Numbered from the stretch's first letter, positions 47,380 to 59,748 are shown. The stretch: 64,000 nucleotides of DNA from Theristus sp. LFF4_11 (GCA_030248135.1 JASANC010005615.1:1-64000), one strand, 5' to 3'. Notes: generated by a model not told the origin, from the sequence alone. Made by a program: numbers and translations.

Positions 47380-47690
47380 TATTCCGGCCCGTAGAATTCC
47401 GACCCGAAAAATTCCGGCCCGAAGAATTCCGGCCCGGAGAATTTTCGCTAGCAAGAACAATATTAAACCACACGAAGTGATTTTTGGTAAATAAATTCTT
47501 CAAAAAGCAAACAGGACGAACATCACATTGAATATACACTGTAACATGTGAACATCGATATTTTTATTTTATTATTTCATTACCAAAATCACTTTTGTGG
47601 TTTAATATTGTTCGTACTGGCGAAAATTCTCCGGGCCGGAATTCTTCGGGCCGGAATTCTTCAGGCCGGAATTAGCGGGCCGGAGTTGTA
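47380..47690. mobile_element. Facing GGCCCG minisatellites (palindromic element)
   Basis: A block of GGCCCGAAGAATTCC units at 47380-47450 is mirrored by GGAATTCTTCGGGCC units at 47630-47690. The inner parts AGAACAATATTAAACCAC and GTGGTTTAATATTGTTC are also inverse. The right edge TTGTACCCCCC matches the left edge of the copy at 34098, so this is a terminal-repeat element rather than a plain minisatellite. Confidence 0.65.
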
Positions 47691-48294
47691 CCCCCCCCGT
47701 TCTGTGGGCTCCGTTTAGTGAGCATTCTCTTCCCGATCGCAAGCGGTCTTGGCACGATTGTAGTGCATGCAACATGATCGTCATAAAGCGGTTCTTTTTG
47801 GCTCTTCAACTATTTGCTCATTAACTTGATCACCATGATATTTGCTAACCAATGAGGCTTCAAAAATTGTATTTGTCAGACAACAAAGACAGACATACAT
47901 AAAAAAATGTCAAACACTGGATCAGACAGAAGCCAACAAAACGAATCGATGATGAACAATTGAAAACTATCACAGGCTCGGAAGGAAAATGCCACTAAAC
48001 CAGTTCAGTAAAGCTAGTTAATGTCGAAGCGAATGAGAATTGTTCATAAAATAGACAAAAACGTCAACTGACTAAAGACTAAACAATTTTTGCGCAAACG
48101 TTTGGCAGGCATGCAACATCACACTGTGCATTCCTATTTACTTTTCCAATTGCTGTTTAAATGGTGCAACAATCACGGAATTTCTTGTTGAAAGTCCCAG
48201 GACCCAGGTTCTCAAACAAAGACCTTAGATAACATACCAGGCGCCCGCTTTTGACAGCGAAGCGCAAGGACAAAAAACTCCAAGAAATACCAGT

Positions 48295-51200
48295 TCACAT
48301 GTGCTCCAAAAATCCTGGTTGAGACACAATTGTAAAGTCATCCGAACATTCCGAAGCAGTACTCGGTCCAATGCAAACTTTCAATGTTTCTGCGTCTCTC
48401 ACAGGCACAGGCGAATTCAGCAGCCAACTTTGGCGATCAGAAGACTTCAGCTGTTCAAACACTTGCGCAATAGAGTCTGTCTGTTCATGCTTCTCCAAAT
48501 TTGAACTCGGTTGAGCGTTTGATTTGTTCGTTTTGTCTTCGTTGGAGTCACAATAATGTTTACCACCAGTTAACGCTGCTTTTGATTTTGACAACCACTC
48601 GCTAGCTGGAGATTCCGTTAGCTGAAATCAGATGATCTTCTTTTCAAAACGCGAAACACATAAGTGAAAAATACTCATTGTCGCGTTCAAAAGCAGCACC
48701 TGTCGAAAATATTCGTCCAAAGTCAGCGAAACGTTCTGGTGGTTCGAATCGTCCTAAAAACAATTGCGATGTTTTTTGCAGCAATGGCGACGGCGATCGA
48801 ACAAATCAAAATGCTAACCTGTGTTTTTTCCAACCAACACTCACCACTGAAAAGCTGTGTTTCAAAAAAAGCACACTCCAGTCTTCAGTAAAAACGCAAT
48901 TGCTCGGTGTATTTTACCTCGCGTGTCGGCGACTGCGCTTCGGACAACACGACAGGCTCTGCGGCGACGTCCGTCTGAATCGAGTGCACCCAATAGGCGA
49001 GCTGCTCGTGCGAATTGCAACGGCTGCCGTGTTGTGCTGCGTTCAGCGTCTGCAAACGAAACTTGGAAAACAATCCGCAAAAGTTCGCTTCAGTAACGTG
49101 AAAGCGGTCCGGAGACACAATTTCAAAATGAACTGTGTGCTTCGCAGCTGCGTCACTTGTTTGTCTTCAACTGTGGCACAAACAGTTCGCATATGTTTCT
49201 CACGTGTTCTTATAAATCCTTCTGATTCGATCCAACTAAAGAAGGGATTTTGTTGAAGAGCCAACATAGGCAGCAATCTCACAACACGGCAATGAACAAC
49301 AACATAACAACCGTGACTGACTCGAGATAGCATTTGCTGCTGTTTCAATTCAACCGGAGAACTGCGAACTTCTCGTCTTCACACGTATGTTCAGGCATTC
49401 TGGGACACTGTATGACCGATCAACTGCGGCCCACTCATTTGCGACCCACTCTCAATGTTTTTTGAGTTTTCGAAAAATGAAAAAAGGATCGGATATTCCC
49501 GTGAAGCAGACCGGATTTCCCACAATCGCACACTCGTCCACTAACGTGATATCGATGCACCTGCTGGTCGGCGTCGACGGCGACATCGTTCACACTGTGC
49601 TCCAATGTCAGCGCATCACGCAGCAAACGCTCCGCACGCGTCTGTGACGACGACGACGGCTTTTTGCTTCGTTTACCGCCGCTGTACACACTCGCTGAGC
49701 GCATCAGAGGCTGAGAGAAATAACTTTCCAGTTGTTGGCGTTGTTGTTGTTGTATGGATTTTAGGCGATGTTTTTAGCCAGGGCTGACGCAGAGAAGTGT
49801 ACAGAACGCCATTGAGTGAGCGCCCATCGAGTTTTCTCTGTCATTAAGTGCCTATACACCCCTCGGCAGGGCTCGATCCCCCGAGCGCACAGACTGCAGT
49901 CAAACGCACTACCACCAGGCCACGAGCGGTGACCAGTTGTGTAATGTGTTGGCCGCGTGTTATCACTGGGTTTGCTGCGTGTTGTTGACTGTTTCTGCGT
50001 CAGTACGTGTTTTGCGCCAACACACTGCCAGGCGCGCAAGCATCGGCTGCCCTGGCACAGTGCTGCCAGTGTGTTTGCCAACGATCAGACTGACATCACG
50101 TGTGAGACGGAAATGTTCAGGTTCATTCTTTAGCCTCCAAAACGTCCATCAGAATTTCGCAACAAAGGCGCCAAAAGCCACAAACCGGAACCTCAGCGGA
50201 ATGAACGGATTTGTGGAAGCAAGCAGTCGCCGACGTGACGTCGTCATCATCATACTCCTCCGTGTGCTGCGGCAGGCTGTTGGCGCTGGGTGTGGCCTGA
50301 CAAAATATTATTTTGGATTTCTTTGCACAGTGCAAACTATTTACGAGTGTGGATAGGCTGCCACATCTTCGAATGCAAACTTGCTGTGTTTTCTGGCACA
50401 CATGAACTGAGGTAACAGAGTGATTGGGCCTATTGGGAAAATGTGTCCAGAGAAGACTAATTCGATTGTCGGCTGATTCAAAACAGCACCGAAATAGCAC
50501 AGTATATGAACCGAAAACCAAAGGCAACAGAAGTGATCAAGCAAGCCCAAAAAGGCGACAAGATTTTCCTACACCTACACGGCGGACAACGACGCAGCTC
50601 CCACACACAGCGTCCGTCCGCACCCGACCGAGCCCCGCTCGATCGGCCACATTGCGTCAGTACCGTTCCCATTCTGGGCCATGCATGAACAAGATTTTCC
50701 AACAAGAAAACCGCCACCAAACCGGCGTTGACGGTGGCGCGCGTGACGAGACACGTCCGAACGACTGCAGCAGACGACGCAGCGAGAGCGAGTCGGCGTC
50801 GAATGAGAGGAAGGCCGTCTCGCGGGCGTTCGGCGCGCACGTCGAGTAGCTGAGAAGCAAATACATTCAGGTGGCGCTAGGGGTGGGTCGGTATAAAAAA
50901 CGTTTTTTTTCGGTATAAAAAACGGTATAAAAAACGGTTTTTTATACCAGCGCCAAAAAATGGCCAAAATAAATTACCGATATTTTACCGCGTAAATTTT
51001 GGTTTTTTTCCGGTTTTTTATACCGCCGAAGGACCCAAATTTCAATTTTTGAAATCACTCAAAATGCACTGTATTCCGCATATCCATTTCAATTTTCATT
51101 TTCGCCACTTCATAACTTGATGTTCTGGAGAACACAATTCACGCTCTTGGTATAAATAAAGCACCCTGAGACCCGTGCCTCTCCTTCCATGTCCCATCTC

Positions 51201-53790
51201 GGTCGACCGCCAATGGGCTGGCTCTGGTCGGCGTTCGCTTTATTTTCCAGCTTTGTTCTTTGTTTATCTGTTCAAGTTTGGTCTACATGGCAATGTTGTG
51301 TTTCGTAGTTTAACAGCTTCACGCTTTTTCCGCTTTAAATCTGCCGCTTGCGCTTTTTATGCTAGTTCTTTTGTTGACAAAGTGAAGAAACTAATACAGC
51401 AAAGATTTGGTTATTTTTCAGAATTCGGTTATTAAATTTTCAACAATAAACGAGAAACGCCGCGATATTTATTCAGTCAAATTTCTTGAAATTTTGTGTC
51501 TTTGAACTCGGAAATTGCTCAAAGTTTTGTTGGTGATGTCTTCGTGCTGTTGTACTGGTGATAGTGACCCGAATCTCCATCTGATTTTTTTTGCTCTTTC
51601 AATTTTGTTCTTGGTTCACTTCTTTCGTCTGTGCGGGTTCGTGATTCTTTTTGTCTTTCGGTGATCTTTTGTGTTTAGAAATGCGGTGAAATTGTTGGCA
51701 GTTACATATCTCTCGATCGTGTTAGTTCAATTGATTTGCATGTATCACATTCCTTGCTGTTGCACATGTCAATCTGTCTTGCGTTAGCTTTTTTGTTTTA
51801 AACTCGCATCTGATAATTTTTCTGATGCTGCATTCTCTCTAAGCGCCACCGATTCAAATAAAATCAAGATTGGAATACGTTCCCATTGAAACACATACAG
51901 TTTATGGCTAGAATTGTGGTCTTTTACTCATTATTCAGCGGTTTGCGTAAAATCAGAGTACCAGAAATTGTCGCAATCACAGGATTCTTCAGATACTGGG
52001 TCGGTAAAAAAACCGGGTATAAAGAACCGGACGCGGTATAAAAAACCGTTTTATATACATGGATTTGAAAAAAACCGTTTTTTACCACCCCTAGGTGGCG
52101 CAAACGAGACGAAAAACACTCACCGATAACTTTGTGACTGTGACACAACGCAACCGAGAGAAAACTGAACTTGTGACAGAGGGCAGGACAACATGGCAAC
52201 GCGGACGTTGACCAACTGTACAGCCGATCGTCCGAGTCCCTGTGGTGTCCCCCTCCACACCACCAAAGCCTCATTTGCAGGCGAGCAGTGAGTGACAATG
52301 AAGACCAATCAGCGTTTCCCATTTGAATCGGAGGTCTCCTGTAGTCAAGTGCAGTCGGTTCTACTGTTCAGACGTGACGCATCTTCCCCCACAATCATTT
52401 CATTCTTTTCATGTGAAGCATGAGTCAAGCCACATGCGATATAATGGCGATTTGATACACCATTCAACCAAATGCAACGGAATCGATTCACAACAACAAA
52501 AATGCAAGAAATCAGTCAAATCAGTTAGACCTAAAACTAAGCAAACCGACCGAGTGAGCAGCTCGGACAGTTGTTGTTCGATGCTGGTTTTGTGTGGCGG
52601 CACCGGCTGGTGGCTGTTGCTTGGTGGTTGTTCCAATTCGGACATCGCAACGTACCAGTGATTCAGGCCCTGCTTGCATGCACCTGCACATGACAACAAA
52701 CCGGAAAATACAACCGAAATAAATAAAAAAAGTTTATTTCCGTGCCATCTTAGCATGCCCACCTGTGTGCAGAAAAACACACATGATAATTTAACAACTG
52801 ATGACGATGAATCTGCCGCAGAAATCGCATGGCTGGCGTCATGAAATTGTTTTTTCGAAATGACGACAGGTTCAAACAGACACACTGTACAAACGAGAAC
52901 ACGGCTGTTGAGTTGAACCGTTCGACGCACCGAGCGCCTCGTGCAGCGACTCCTGTTGCATCGTGAGGATGCCGTCTTTGACGCCGAACATCGTGTCGAC
53001 CGTGTCGAGCAGTTGCTGTTCACGCGATCGAAGACACGACAGATGATAGCCGACGGTGGCGCGGATCTCGTTTCGCACCTGTTGTGTGGGGGGGGGGGGC
53101 GGTCAGTTTTATGCAAAAAATTGAGTTTAGGTTGGGGCTAATTGAGTTTATTTAGCCATTTTAAGGCCCGTTCGTATTGATGTATGCATGTACGGCACGT
53201 CACGTTGGGTCTTGTGGTATTGTATATAACCGTTCATGGAGACGTGCCTTTGACGTACGTCGACGTACGTCAGCCAGCATACGTAAGTATGAACGAGCCT
53301 TCACTCCAAGCGCACCACAACACAGCCTAAACGGTGGAAGATTGCGCGTGCCAGCCATTCACTGATTGAATGGACCACTTTGAATGTGCGGTGAGCGTTG
53401 ACTGATCGCATCACTGACAATGACAATGAATAACCAGTGTTACGTACAGAACCAAAGGAAAATGCCCGAAAACTTGCCACTCTTGCCAGAACATTTTTAG
53501 CGTAACAATGTCAAGAAAAAATTCTGTGCAGATGCAGAACTAAGAACCGAATTTTGCTGTTTCGGTTTGTTCAGTCAGTTTGATGGGCTCATAAAAAACA
53601 TGATCTTGAACTTTGATCTTCATAAAAAACAACGCAAATTCTGGCTTACACTGTCTGCATTTTGTTTCAAGAGCAGTCTGGTGTTGGCCACTTGCGCCAT
53701 TACATCCTCCAAATGAATCAGCTTTTGACGAAGTTGCTTTTCCACCACTGTCGACGGCACGATTTCCTGTTTTTCGCTGGAATTCGACAT
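48295..53790 (-). CDS. NCOA4: Nuclear receptor coactivator 4-like protein (ARA70 domain, ferritinophagy receptor family)
   Basis: Exons: 53650-53790, 52931-53078, 52547-52683, 52124-52239, 50723-50849, 50192-50296, 49546-49710, 48918-49049, 48700-48753 and 48295-48621. Junctions read here are phase-consistent; another exon may lie between 49711 and 50191. The N-terminal ARA70 coiled coil reads RQKLIHLEDVMAQVANTRLL, then IRATVGYHLSCLRSREQQLL and HEALGACKQGLNHW. This parallels the human LRSRE...LLGQFNCL region. Exon 5 has FLSFDADSLSLRRLLQSFG, like the human LLFEADTITLRQTITTFGSL. The C-terminal exons carry short SEWLSKSK and SWLLNSP motifs, the WL repeats of the family. In animals NCOA4 carries ferritin to autophagosomes. 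Conservation of the ferritin-binding residues was not established. At least 480 residues. Confidence 0.72.
49733..49934 (-). mobile_element. tRNA-derived SINE, full-length copy (NCOA4 intron)
   Basis: Minus-strand copy. Head CACCGCTCGTGGCCTGGTGG, B-box GGATCGAGCCC, body AAAACTCGATGGGCGCTCAC and GCTAAAAACATCGCCTAAAA, then an (ACA)n tail. It lies immediately upstream of the exon at 49546-49710. Confidence 0.85.
50878..52093. mobile_element. hAT-type non-autonomous DNA transposon filling an NCOA4 intron
   Basis: Termini TAGGGGTGG...CGGTATAAAAAACG and the inverse CGTTTTTTACCACCCCTA. It is flanked by an exact 8-bp duplication GGTGGCGC (50870-50877 and 52094-52101). Eight-bp duplications and a TAGGGGTGG-type end are hallmarks of the hAT superfamily. 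The 1,216-bp body has no transposase frame. It occupies almost the whole intron between exons ending at 52124 and starting at 50849. Confidence 0.9.
53163..53303. mobile_element. MITE related to family A (NCOA4 intron 1)
   Basis: AAGGCCCGTTCGTA at the left and TATGAACGAGCCTT at the right are inverse. The inside has GGCACGTCACGTTGG and GACGTACGTCGACGTACGTC, a texture like family A but with different terminal bases. Confidence 0.7.
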
Positions 53791-53935
53791 TTTATTCGAT
53801 GGTTTTCTCTGCTGCGCACCAATCAACAGCTCTCAATCTGCAACTGCAAGATCGTTTCAATCCAGAGACTTTTCCAGACAAAACGGGGTGGGCGTGGCGT
53901 GGCGTGGGCAGGCGGCGCGGGCCCAGTAGCGAAAG

Positions 53936-54975
53936 CGGGACCTCGGGTGAGGGGGGGGGGTGTTTGCCTAATTTTAGGGGGGGGGGTCAGGTGCCTTCTC
54001 GGTGAGGGGGGGGGTGCACGGGCAGCAAATTTTCCTGAGGGGGGGGGGGTGCACTGGCAGAAAAATTTCGTGAGGGGGGGGGTGCACGCAGTACCGTGGG
54101 CCCAAAAAAAATTTCGAGGGGGGGGGGTATGGTACCGTGGGGGGGGGGTGCCGACCAAAAAGTGAGGGGGGGTCCAACCGTAACGTGGGACCCCCCCAGG
54201 GGGGTCCCATGGGGGGGGGGTGCATTTTTTCAAAATTTTCTGTGGGGGGGTCCACCCTAGGGTTGTTAAAAAAAACAAAAATCGTCATTTTTGTTTTTTT
54301 TTAAAAAAAATTTTTTTTTCTCAAACAAAAATCAAAGTTGTGCTAAATCAATCAGGGAGTCCGAAGAACCACATATGATATGCAAGCGCCTCCCGAATGA
54401 CTCCCGTATGGCGGAACTTTGCAGATTTTGTTTTGGTGACCTCAATTACCCCTTTTCCAAACCGTCACCATGCCTCTTCTTGTGTTTTGACCTCCAAAAC
54501 GTCACTAATTGTCCCCAGCTAAGCTAATGCTGAAGTGAAGACAAACATACCGCCTTGAAATTCGATCAATTCTTCTGATGGTGTCGCGACGACACGACAC
54601 GAAGCAGCAACCAGACAACGTAGCGCTTGCAAACGGAGCAGCGAGCACAATCGGACGCTCTGCGAGGCGAATCGTCACCTTATCTGCATCGGAAATGGTA
54701 GGCTAAGCTTTGGGACGCTCAAAAACTTCATCGCAGATGTTGTCGAAGCCTAAAATCAGTCGGTAAAACGGCCCAAAATCGACTGCTAAAGGTTTTACGA
54801 GGTATAATCAAAGAAAATTTTTGTTGAACTTTCGAAAAATTGTGCCAAAATTGAGGTTTTCAGAGCATATTAGAGGAAAATTTTTCGAATTTTTTTTTTT
54901 TAAAAAAAATCGGCATTTTTGTTTTTTTTTAATCACTTTTTTTTTTAAAAAAAAATTTTCATTTTTGTTTAACAA
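53936..54975. repeat. G-run repeat cluster (units B, D and E)
   Basis: Starts within the region just upstream of the NCOA4-like start codon. G-runs at 53945-54255 include unit B (54090-54255). Unit D is 54336-54525 and unit E 54711-54975, parallel to units at 2.6-3.5 kb and 7.4-7.6 kb. Apparent Gly/Pro-rich frames are artefacts. Confidence 0.75.
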
Positions 54976-55004
54976 CCCTAGTCCACCCCCCCCACCCCCC
55001 CATG

Positions 55005-55665
55005 ATAATTTTTCGCTTAAATTTTGAAGGAAAAACGCTAAATTTTGCTGCAAAATCGTTGAAATTACAATGAAGATGGTCAAGTTATCATATATTCAGC
55101 TTATATTATGGACTTTATAGACAAAAAAGCTTTGCCTACATTACTAAACCAAAGCCAAGTTTACAGTCTGTTTTGTTGTTTAGTTCGGTTTTAATGAAGT
55201 CGTTGTAGATTCCTAATCCTAAGCCCAATCCTAATCCTAATGAAGTCGTTGTAGGTTCCTAATCCTAAACCTAATCCTAATCCTAAGTGAAGCCTTTTTA
55301 ACAAAGTGAAAGTGCCTTGATTGACAGCTTTGTTGAAGGGGTGAAACATTGGGATCAGGGATCAGCTCCAGCTCCGGTTTAGCTTTGTAGTTTTACGGAC
55401 AAAAAATCATGATTTTCGAAAAAAATTTTAGGGTGTGCAGAAAATTTTGGGGGGGGGTGTCCGCCAGACAAAATTTCATGGGGGGGGGGGGGGGGGGGGG
55501 GGTGTCGGCCAAATTTTCGGGGGGGGGGTACGATGGGGGGGCGGGGGGGTGCCCGGTTTTAGGGGGGGGGTGGCACGGTGCCCCCCCCCCCCCCCCCACC
55601 CGACGGTCTCGGGTGCTCTGGGGGGGGGTGAACCCACACCCCCCCCCCCCCCCCCGCACGGGATC
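55005..55665 (+). repeat. Foldback arm copy with a nested element T
   Basis: This is the arm of the element at 3461-3860, read in the same direction. It is interrupted after ACTTTATAGACAAAAAA by about 265 bp (55127-55394) and resumes with GACAAAAAATCATGATTTTC. GACAAAAAA is thus present on both sides of the insert. Confidence 0.8.
55127..55394. mobile_element. Element T (TTAGGA-bearing, hAT-like size duplication), copy 1
   Basis: Starts GCTTTGCCTACATTACTAAA and ends GTTTAGCTTTGTAGTTTTAC, a weak inverted pair (CTAAACC / GGTTTAG near the ends). It contains CCTAATCC.AA.CCTAATCC arrays. Flanked by an 8-9 bp repeat (GACAAAAAA). The inverted copy is at 59288-59538. Confidence 0.75.
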
Positions 55666-55849
55666 GCACGGGTAATACCAAATTTTTGCCTTAGAAAAAC
55701 ACAGAAATTCTTGTAAAATACAGAATATTTTGTGCAAACAAGCTGCTTGTTTGGTCAGAAACAACAAAATCTATGCAGGGACAGACACAAACGTCAAGAA
55801 AAATGCAAAAATTACGGTATTTTTGGAAAAAATTGAGATGAGATTGACC

Positions 55850-56060
55850 ACCGTGAGGGGGGGTGCGATCCCGTGTTTTCTCGCGGAGGGGGGTGGGGGG
55901 GAGTCTAGTACCCGTGTCGAGGTAAAGGGGGAGGGGGGGTACACGGGTATCTGCCCGTGCACGGGCAGGATTTTCGGCTGAGGGGGGGGGGGGGTGGACG
56001 GACCCCCCCCACCCCCCGCACTTTCGCTACTGCGCGGGCCTGCGGGCGGGCGGGCCCACC
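55850..56060. repeat. G-run-rich repeat remnant
   Basis: GGGGG tracts alternate with CACGGGTATCTGCCCGTGCACGG and AGGATTTTCGGCTGAGG. It is similar in texture to the other G-run units but has no second copy that I can align with confidence. Confidence 0.5.
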
Positions 56061-56339
56061 CCACGGTACGGTGAGGAAAAAAAGAAACTCCGGAATTTTT
56101 TTATAAAGGCGGAAACACCATTTAGTTTTTCGTCCGTGCGCACAAACGTCGTTCTAAATCCCGTGCGCAAACTAATCGTGTCCGTAATGCATTATGATAG
56201 CACACACGACACGATTTCTAAATCGCGTGGCCATTTTTTACGTGTCGTGTCCGTGCGTACGCACAAAAAACTAATTGCTAAACGCGCCTTAATCAATTAA
56301 AAAATTGAAAGATTTTTTTGGAGATTAGTTCTTGTTCTT

Positions 56340-57895
56340 GTTCTTGTTTTTGATTGATTTTATTTCGCTCTCAGATTTCCAGTTTTCTTTGAAAGCAAAT
56401 CAAAACAAAGCAATTGTATGATCCAATAGCCTAACAAAACGCCTCAAAGTTAAAACAACAGAATGCCTCAAAGTAAGTGGAATCAGAAAGGAAATGACAT
56501 GAAAATGTCCGGTTTTTAAGTGAACTGTCAACACAACTGAGGAAAAAAGTCAACCGAAACAAACACACAAAGACTACAACACAGTCAAAACACGACACTA
56601 CAAAACAAAACAAAACAAACAAAACAAAACACAACACAAAACAAAACAATCCGACTCCGACAGTCAGACTGAAACTGAAACTGCTGATTAAAAAAAAAAA
56701 CTAAGACAAATAAATCTGGTTGGTAAATTACGAGTTCGTCGAATCGCTGGTTTACGAAAAACCACATCGCATGAAGTTCATAGCTGTCGCAGCACACGTA
56801 CACAAAGCGAATCACTGACGGGCACGAGCACACAAATGAAGCAAAATCAAGTAAGCGGCTGTCACAATCTCGACCGTTTGGGGCAAGTTGTCTGGAACTA
56901 TCGAGATGGAAAATTAGATACTATAGACCTAATTTTGTGATTGAAGATGTTGATGAGAAAGGTTGGCAGGAGAATTTGTAATTTACATTGAAAGTTCGTG
57001 AGAAGCGAGAAGCTTTTGGACAGACAGGGTCAAGCCGGCGGAACTCCAATACCAAAAAATTAAAATGAATTGATTTGAGACTGAGATTGGCGCGAATGAA
57101 AGACGCATCCCTTTAAAGTGGAAGTTTTCGGGTAGGAAGCGGACTCTCCTGTAGATTTATATCAAAATTGTCGAGTATTTTGTTTCAGCGAATTTCAGCA
57201 CAAGGTCCCGGTCTCTCAGCAACAGAGATTTCCTGAAAGTAGTGACTGAAGTGGAGGCAACCGTAGCTTGACTCAATGAATTCCAGAGAACAACAGTTCT
57301 CGTTCCCCAGAAATTTTTGCGGATGGACGTATTTACCATCGGAACCTTCAACCTAAGAGAGTGACCCCTGGTGCCAATTTCTCCTTCGTGAACCTGAAAA
57401 AACTCCACAGACTCGGGGATATGGCATTTATGTGTGAGAATCTTGTAAACTAAAATTAAATCTGAAATTATGCGCTGGACGAAAAGCGGCAGAAGCTCGA
57501 GGTCGTCCATTCTTTTCTGGTAACTATCACCTAAATCAACTCCTTGAACGTATTTGGTGAAACTTCGTTGAACGGATTCTACTCTTCTGCAGTCCCCTAT
57601 CAACGACGGCGACCAGACGCTGGGGCAAAAAGTTAATCTTGGAACAATCACCGTTTTAAACAGTTTCAGCTGAAGATTTTGGGTTTTTACTCTGAGACAT
57701 CTAGACATCAACCCACAACCACTTCTTGATTTAGCTACAACCCTTGTAATGTGTTCTTTAAAAGTTAAATTACTGTCCATGATGATTCCCAAGTCTCTGA
57801 CCGTTGATTGATGCTCAATTTCGTTCCCATCTATGTAGTATTTGAAACCAGGGTTGAGACGCGATTGTTCTTTATTTCTCTTTGCGATTCGCAAT
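56340..57895 (-). mobile_element. LINE 3' part, CR1/jockey-like reverse transcriptase C terminus, copy 1
   Basis: The minus-strand frame 57157-57894 (245 residues) holds the region after the RT active site: DLGIIMDSNLTFKEHITRVV, RLTFCPSVWSPSLIGDCRRV, ESVQRSFTKYVQGV and SDLILVYKILTHKC. This is typical of the C-terminal domain of CR1/jockey-type elements. About 800 bp of 3' UTR follows and ends in a short GAACAA-type repeat near 56340. The 5' end with the catalytic motifs and endonuclease is missing, so it is dead. Confidence 0.85.
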
Positions 57896-59287
57896 TAACT
57901 TTGAAAGCAAATCAAAAGAAAGCAACTATGTGATCAACTCGAGCCTAACAAAACGCCTCAAAACAACAGAATGCCTCAAAGTAAGTGGAATCAAAAAGGA
58001 AATGACATGAAAATGTTAGGTTTTTAAGTGAAATGTCAACACAACTGAGAAAAAGTCAACCGAAACAAACACTCGAACACTACAACACAGTCGAGGCACG
58101 ACACTACAAAACAAAACAAACCGACTCTGACAGTCAGACTGAAACTGAAACTGTTGATTAAAAAAACTTAGACAAAATAAATTTGGTTGGTGAATTGCGA
58201 GTCCGTCGAATCGCTGGTTCACGAAAAACCACATCGTATGAAGTCACGAATAACCACACCATAGCTGTCGCAGCACACGCACACAAAGCGAATCACTGAC
58301 GGGCACGAGCACACAAATGAAGCAAAATCAAGTAAGCGGCTGTCACAATCTCGACCATTTGGGGCAAGTTGTCTGGAACTATCGAGATGGAAAATTAGAT
58401 ACTATAGACCTAATTTTGTGATTGAAGATGTTGACGAGAGAGGTTGGCAAGAGAATTTGTAATTTACATTAAAAGTTCGTGAGAAGCGAGAAGCATTTGG
58501 ACAGACAGGGTCAAGCCGGCGGAACTCCAATACAAAAAAATAAAATTAATTGATTTGAGACTGAGATTGACGCGAATGAAAGACGCATCCCTTTAAAACG
58601 GAAGTTTTCGGGAAGGAAGCGGACTCTCCTGTAGATTTATGTCAAAATTGTCGAGTATTTTGTTTGAGCGAATTTCAACACAAGGTCACGGTCTCTCAGC
58701 AACAGAGATTTCCTGAAAGTAGTGACTGAAGTGGAGGCAACCGTAGCTTGACTCAATGAATTCCAGAGAACAACAATTCTCGTTCCCCAGAAATTTTTGC
58801 GGATGGACGTATTTACCATCGGAACCTTCAACCTAAGAGAGTGACCCCTGGTGCCAATTTCTCCTTCATGAACTTGAAAAAACTCCACAGACTCGGGGAT
58901 ATGGCATTTATGTGTGAGAACCTTATAAACTAAAACTAAATCTGAAATTATGCGCTGGACGAAAAGCGGCAGAAGCTGGAGGTCGTCCATTCTTTTCTGG
59001 TAACTATCACCTAAATCAACTCCTTGAACGAAATGGTGAAACTTCGTTGAACGGATTCTACTCTTCTGCAGTCCCCTATCAACGACGGCGACCAGACGCT
59101 GGGGCAAAAAGTTAATCTTGGAACAATCACCGTTTTAAACAGTTTCAGCTGAAGATTTTGGGTTTTTACTCTGAGACATCTAGACATCAACCCACAACCA
59201 CTTCGTGATTTAGCTACAACCCTTGTAATGTGTTCTTTAAAAGTTAAATTACTGTCAATGATGACTCCCAAGTCTCTGACCGTTGAT
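57896..59287 (-). mobile_element. LINE 3' part, copy 2, frameshifted
   Basis: A tandem copy of the same element 3' region, including the 3' UTR. The coding part is split into 59011-59271 and 58637-59040 by a small deletion near 59029 (ACGAAATGG here, ACGTATTTGG in copy 1). Its 5' boundary meets element T at 59288. Confidence 0.85.
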
Positions 59288-59538
59288 TAGGCGTAAAACT
59301 ACAAAGCTAAACCGGAGCTGGAGCTGATCCCCGATCCCAATGTTTCACCCCTTCAACAAAGCTGTCAATCAAGGCACTTTCACTTTGTTAAAAAGGCTTC
59401 ACTTAGGATTAGGTTTAGGAACCTACAACGACTTCATTAGGATTAGGATTGGGCTAAGGATTAGGAACCTACACTGAAACCGAACTAAACAACAAAACAG
59501 ACTGTAAACTTGGCTTTGGTTTAGTAATGTAGGCAAAG
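59288..59538. mobile_element. Element T, copy 2 (inverted relative to copy 1)
   Basis: Starts GCGTAAAACTACAAAGCTAA and ends AGTAATGTAGGCAAAG, the reverse of 55127-55394. It abuts the truncated LINE copy 2. No flanking duplication is visible here. Confidence 0.75.
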
Positions 59539-59748
59539 GAAAATCCCAAGACCGAATTTTTTAATTGGGATTTTCATTGTTTTTCAAACTCCACCAACCA
59601 CCAGAGAGTGAGACAACGTTCAGGCTCAATCGCCAACTTCAACTTCAAACGAGGCTGCAAAAATCCAAATTACGTCTTTTCAAAATTTAAATGAATATTT
59701 GATTGAATACGTGTGAGAGAGAAGTCAAAAGTCTAATTGAAATAAGAA

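Larger units (their letters stand above)
46139..48294. other. Intergenic space between convergent genes
   Basis: No exon seen between the phosphatase stop and the NCOA4-like stop. It contains a family Q MITE (46867-46962) and the facing GGCCCG minisatellites (47380-47690). The remainder is AT-rich. Confidence 0.5.
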
